A stretch of DNA of 15,519 nt from the NCBI GenBank assembly GCA_934630975.1, contig CAKTXH010000053.1, positions 1 to 15,519 of the forward strand, in the 5' to 3' direction. The stretch is from an uncultured Clostridia bacterium. Lineage in GTDB: Bacteria > Bacillota > Clostridia > Christensenellales > Aristaeellaceae. This document shows, in pieces, positions 12,708 to 15,519 of the stretch. Every line of letters begins with the position of its first letter. Within the stretch, counting starts at the first letter, position 1. The notes beneath the pieces are model-generated. The model worked only from the letters and a program-made list of their open reading frames with translations, searched no databases and was not told the origin of the DNA. The position numbers were made by a program, and so were the translations under genes.

Positions 12708-12987
12708 TTTCTGAGGGTTCATACTTCGGGATAACGAAGGAAGTGGCGCCCTCCCAGTATCGGAGGTGTCGTCGGTCTGAAACGGGTGGCCGGCCGCGAA
12801 GCGGAAAGGCATTGCGCGTGTTTGGAACAGCGCGCAGGGCGTTCCGCGGGCAGGGCTGTGTGCTAGATCCGGTCAAGAAAGCCGCTTTTGCTGAGGCGGC
12901 GCGCTTGCCGGCCGTTCGGGCCATGCTGCAAGAAAACCGAAGCGAGGAAACAATCCTTGCTTCCTGACAACTCAGGAGGTTAAACCC
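12708..12987 (+). promoter_or_regulatory. Structured 280-nt rpsL-rpsG spacer
   Basis: The spacer has several possible hairpins: CTTCG/CGAAG near 12724-12739; CCGC-GAA-GCGG (12794-12804); TGCGCG-TGTT/AACA-CGCGCA with a TGG loop and one bulged G (12813-12836); GCCGC/GCGGC (12881-12900); and GAAGCGAGG/CCTTGCTTC with one G-U pair (12939-12963), which ends 10 nt before the rpsG Shine-Dalgarno. No promoter or U-run is evident. In E. coli the S12-S7 spacer is the binding site for feedback repression by S7; a similar role here is inference. A GTG-started frame (12743-12967) spans it but is not recognisable. Confidence 0.5.
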
Positions 12988-13458
12988 ATGCCGAGACGTG
13001 GTTTTGTACCCAAGCGTGAAGTGCTGCCGGATCCGGTTTACGGCAACACCATCGTCACCAAGCTGATCAACCAGATCATGCTCGACGGCAAGCGCGGCAT
13101 CGCGCAGTCCGTCTGCTACGACGCGTTCCAGATGCTGGCCGACAAGACCGGCAAGGACGCGATGGAAGTTTTCAACGCTGGCATGCAGAACATTCTGCCC
13201 AGCCTTGAAGTCAAGGCCCGCCGCGTTGGCGGCGCGACCTATCAGGTCCCGATCGAGATCCGCCCGGAGCGCCGTCAGACCCTGGCCCTGCGCTGGCTGG
13301 TCGAGTTCTCCCGCAAGCGCGGCGAGAAGACCATGGCCGAGCGCCTCTGCGCCGAGATTATCGACGCGAGCAACAACACCGGCGCGGCTGTCAAGCGTAA
13401 GGAAGAAATGCATCGTATGGCCGAGGCCAACAAGGCGTTCGCCCACTATCGCTGGTAA
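12988..13458 (+). CDS. rpsG: 30S ribosomal protein S7
   Basis: S7 nucleates assembly of the 30S head by binding the 3' domain of 16S rRNA and lines the E site. 156 residues, the usual bacterial length. Family segments are MPRRGFVPKREVLPDPVYG (1-19), LINQIMLDGKRGIA (26-39), the beta-hairpin region EVKARRVGGATYQVPIEIRP (74-93), the RRQTLALRWL stretch and the C-terminal KRKEEMHRMAEANKAFAHYRW. The start is fixed by AGGAGGT (12974-12980) 7 nt upstream. S7 is the classic autoregulator of the str operon in E. coli, which gives the structured spacer upstream added interest. Confidence 0.98.
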   Translation: MPRRGFVPKREVLPDPVYGNTIVTKLINQIMLDGKRGIAQSVCYDAFQMLADKTGKDAMEVFNAGMQNILPSLEVKARRVGGATYQVPIEIRPERRQTLALRWLVEFSRKRGEKTMAERLCAEIIDASNNTGAAVKRKEEMHRMAEANKAFAHYRW

Positions 13459-13476
13459 TTTCCGTCCGATCGTGCG

Positions 13477-13499
13477 AGGCGCCGCGAGAGCGGCTGCCT
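13477..13499 (+). promoter_or_regulatory. GNRA-capped hairpin in the rpsG-fusA spacer
   Basis: AGGC-GCCGC pairs with GCGGC-GCCT around a GAGA tetraloop (13486-13489), with one bulged T at 13495. It fills most of the 61-nt spacer and ends 7 nt before the fusA Shine-Dalgarno. There is no U-run, so it is not a terminator; it may affect translation or RNA stability. Confidence 0.45.
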
Positions 13500-13519
13500 G
13501 AACAAAAAGGAGATTCAAC

Positions 13520-15519
13520 ATGCCCAGAGACCATGAATTAAAGATGGTTCGCAACATCGGTATCATGGCGCATATCGATGCCGGCAAGACGACGACGACC
13601 GAGCGTATTCTGTTCTATACGGGCAAGAACCGCAAGATCGGCGAAACGCATGAAGGCACCGCCACCATGGACTGGATGGCTCAGGAGCAGGAGCGCGGCA
13701 TCACCATTACCTCCGCCGCGACGACCTGCTACTGGAAGGACTATCGCCTCAACATCATCGACACTCCCGGCCACGTCGATTTCACCGTCGAGGTCGAGCG
13801 TTCCCTGCGCGTTCTGGACGGCTCTGTCGCCGTGTTCTGCGCGAAGGGCGGCGTTGAGCCGCAGTCCGAGACTGTTTGGCGTCAGGCCGAGCACTATCAT
13901 GTTCCGCGCATGGTGTACGTCAACAAGATGGACATCATGGGCGCGAACTTCTACCGCGTGGTGGACATGCTCCACGAGCGTCTGCACGCCAATGCGCACC
14001 CGATTCAGCTGCCGATCGGCGCGGAGAACGATTTCCGCGGCATCATCGACCTGCTGACCATGCGCGCCGAGGTCTACTATGATGACCTGGGCAAGGATTA
14101 CCGCGACGAGCCGATCCCGGAGGATATGCAGGAAGAGGCTCAGATGTACCGCGAGCAGCTCATCGAGGCGCTGGCCGACGTGGACGACGGCATCATGGAG
14201 AAGTTCATGGAAGGCGAAGAGCCGACCATCGACGAGATGAAGGCCGCCATCCGCAAGGGCACCATCGATTGCAGCTTCTTCGCCGTGCTGTGCGGCACCT
14301 CTTACCGCAACAAGGGCGTTCAGCCGCTGCTGGACGCGGTTGTCGCCTACATGCCGTCTCCGCTGGACATCCCGCCAGTCAAGGGCTTCGACCCGCACAC
14401 CGACGAGGAAGACGAGCGCCCGGTGAGCGACGAAGCGCCGTTCTCCGCGCTGGCCTTCAAGATCATGACCGACCCGTTCGTCGGCAAGCTGAGCTTCATC
14501 CGCGTCTACTCCGGCCACATCGGCTCGGGCAGCTACGTGCTCAACTCCACGAAGGGCAAGCGTGAGCGCATCGGCCGTCTGCTCCAGATGCACGCCAACG
14601 AGCGCAAGGAAATCACCGAGGTTTACACCGGCGAGATCTGCGGCGTTGTCGGCTTCAAGGACACCACGACCGGCGACACCCTGTGCGACGACAAGCACCC
14701 GATCATCCTTGAGAAGATGGAGTTCCCGGAGCCGGTTATCCAGGTCGCCATCGAGCCGAAGACCAAGGCTGGCCAGGAGAAGATGATTCTCGGCCTGCTG
14801 CGTCTGGCTGAAGAGGATCCGACCTTCAAGACCTACACCAACCAGGAGACGGGCCAGACGATCATCGCCGGCATGGGCGAGCTCCATCTGGAGATCATCG
14901 TTGACCGTCTGCTGCGCGAGTTCAAGGTTGAGGCGACCGTCGGCGCGCCGCAGGTTGCCTATCGCGAGACCATCCGCAAGAGCGCGAAGGCCGAAGGCCG
15001 CTACGTCCGTCAGACCGGCGGCAACGGCCAGTACGGTCACTGCTGGATCGAGATCTCCCCGGTCGAGGCCGGCGAGGGCTACTCCTTCAGCAACGACACC
15101 GTTGGCGGCTCCATCCCGAAGGAGTTCATCGCGCCGATCGACGCCGGTATCCGCGAGGCGGCCAAGAACGGCCCGCTGGGCGGCTACGAGGTTGTGGACT
15201 TCCATGTTTCCGTGTACGACGGCTCTTACCATGACGTTGACTCCTCCGAAGTCGCGTTCAAGATCGCCGGTTCTATGGCCTTCAAGGCGGCTATCGCCAA
15301 GGCCGACCCGGTGCTGCTTGAGCCGATCATGAAGGTTGACGTCACCGTGCCGGAAGAGTACATGGGCGACGTTATCGGCGACCTGAACAGCCGCCGCGGC
15401 CGCATCGAGGGCATGGATCACAACGGCACGACCGAAGAGATCCACGCGCTGGTTCCGCTCTCCGAGATGTTTGGTTACTCCACCGCGCTGCGTTCCCGTA
15501 CGCAGGGCCGCGGCGTGTA
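13520..15519 (+). CDS. fusA: Translation elongation factor G (3' truncated by window end)
   Basis: EF-G is the GTPase that moves tRNAs and mRNA through the ribosome and helps recycle ribosomes. 666 codons are present of roughly 690-700 expected, and the frame is open at the right edge. The start has AAAGGAGA (13507-13514) upstream. G-domain motifs: AHIDAGKTTTTERI (17-30), RGITITSAATT (59-69), DTPGHVDF (81-88) with the catalytic His85, and NKMD (135-138). Later domains show FVGKLSFIRVYSG, AGMGELHLEIIVDRL, RYVRQTGGNGQYGH (domain IV, usually GGRGQYGH) and the translocation-tip loop YHDVDSSEVAFKIAGSMA. All residues expected of a housekeeping EF-G are present. A tuf gene would be expected downstream. 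Confidence 0.98.
   Translation, partial: MPRDHELKMVRNIGIMAHIDAGKTTTTERILFYTGKNRKIGETHEGTATMDWMAQEQERGITITSAATTCYWKDYRLNIIDTPGHVDFTVEVERSLRVLDGSVAVFCAKGGVEPQSETVWRQAEHYHVPRMVYVNKMDIMGANFYRVVDMLHERLHANAHPIQLPIGAENDFRGIIDLLTMRAEVYYDDLGKDYRDEPIPEDMQEEAQMYREQLIEALADVDDGIMEKFMEGEEPTIDEMKAAIRKGTIDCSFFAVLCGTSYRNKGVQPLLDAVVAYMPSPLDIPPVKGFDPHTDEEDERPVSDEAPFSALAFKIMTDPFVGKLSFIRVYSGHIGSGSYVLNSTKGKRERIGRLLQMHANERKEITEVYTGEICGVVGFKDTTTGDTLCDDKHPIILEKMEFPEPVIQVAIEPKTKAGQEKMILGLLRLAEEDPTFKTYTNQETGQTIIAGMGELHLEIIVDRLLREFKVEATVGAPQVAYRETIRKSAKAEGRYVRQTGGNGQYGHCWIEISPVEAGEGYSFSNDTVGGSIPKEFIAPIDAGIREAAKNGPLGGYEVVDFHVSVYDGSYHDVDSSEVAFKIAGSMAFKAAIAKADPVLLEPIMKVDVTVPEEYMGDVIGDLNSRRGRIEGMDHNGTTEEIHALVPLSEMFGYSTALRSRTQGRGV

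Noticed and set aside
12743..12967. 74-codon GTG-started frame in the rpsL-rpsG spacer
   Set aside because: The start has only a weak ribosome site, the protein is not recognisable, and the same DNA forms several hairpins. Kept as an alternative reading of the spacer and not as a gene.
13538..15445. 635-codon minus-strand frame opposite fusA
   Set aside because: It is exactly antisense to a conserved EF-G and reads as repetitive Leu/Val/Asp/Arg/Ala, a GC shadow.

Overview
The window comes from a GC-rich bacterium, most likely a Firmicute of the class Clostridia (gut-type lineage by inference). Supporting signs: an RplGB/YbxF-type L7Ae protein directly upstream of rpsL; an acetyl-type DapH close to Bacillus YkuQ; a Bacillus-type PurF with a propeptide and Fe-S ligand cysteines; a paired PurBox-like operator in front of purE; and strong AGGAGG ribosome binding sites with classic sigma-A promoters. 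All convincing genes lie on the + strand. The long minus-strand ORFs are GC shadows. I see no tRNA, rRNA, CRISPR array, insertion sequence or phage gene.

Layout. (1) 1-937: the end of the alpha operon, the rpoA C-terminal domain and rplQ, separated by a 178-nt spacer packed with hairpins. (2) 1035-2474: a diverged GMP-synthase-like gene. Its glutaminase domain has lost the catalytic Cys and His and its XMP-binding motifs are rewritten. It ends at a clean terminator. (3) 2570-10152: a purine cluster, purE-purF-purM-purN, then a tandem GNAT acetyltransferase gene with its own promoter, then purH and purD. A PurBox pair and a promoter precede purE. Hairpins precede purH, and an intrinsic terminator sits between purH and purD. 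(4) 10224-11635: overlapping dapB and dapH for lysine/meso-diaminopimelate synthesis, closed by a terminator. (5) 11667-11941: an intergenic region with two promoters, a possible 16-codon ORF and a structured leader. (6) 11942-15519: the start of the str operon, rplGB-rpsL-rpsG-fusA, with fusA cut by the window end.

The purine genes provide PurF (step 1), PurD (2), PurN (3), PurM (5), PurE (carboxylation/mutase) and PurH (the last two steps to IMP). PurL/PurQ/PurS, PurC, PurB and PurK are not here and must be encoded elsewhere if the pathway is complete. DapB and DapH act consecutively from dihydrodipicolinate.

Most worth following up: the GuaA-like protein with a dead glutaminase domain; the paired PurBox; the ACATGTGC repeats flanking the -10 of the acetyltransferase promoter; Arg88 in ribosomal protein S12, a streptomycin-resistance position; the structured spacers of the ribosomal operons; and the unusual order alpha-operon end, purine block, str-operon start.
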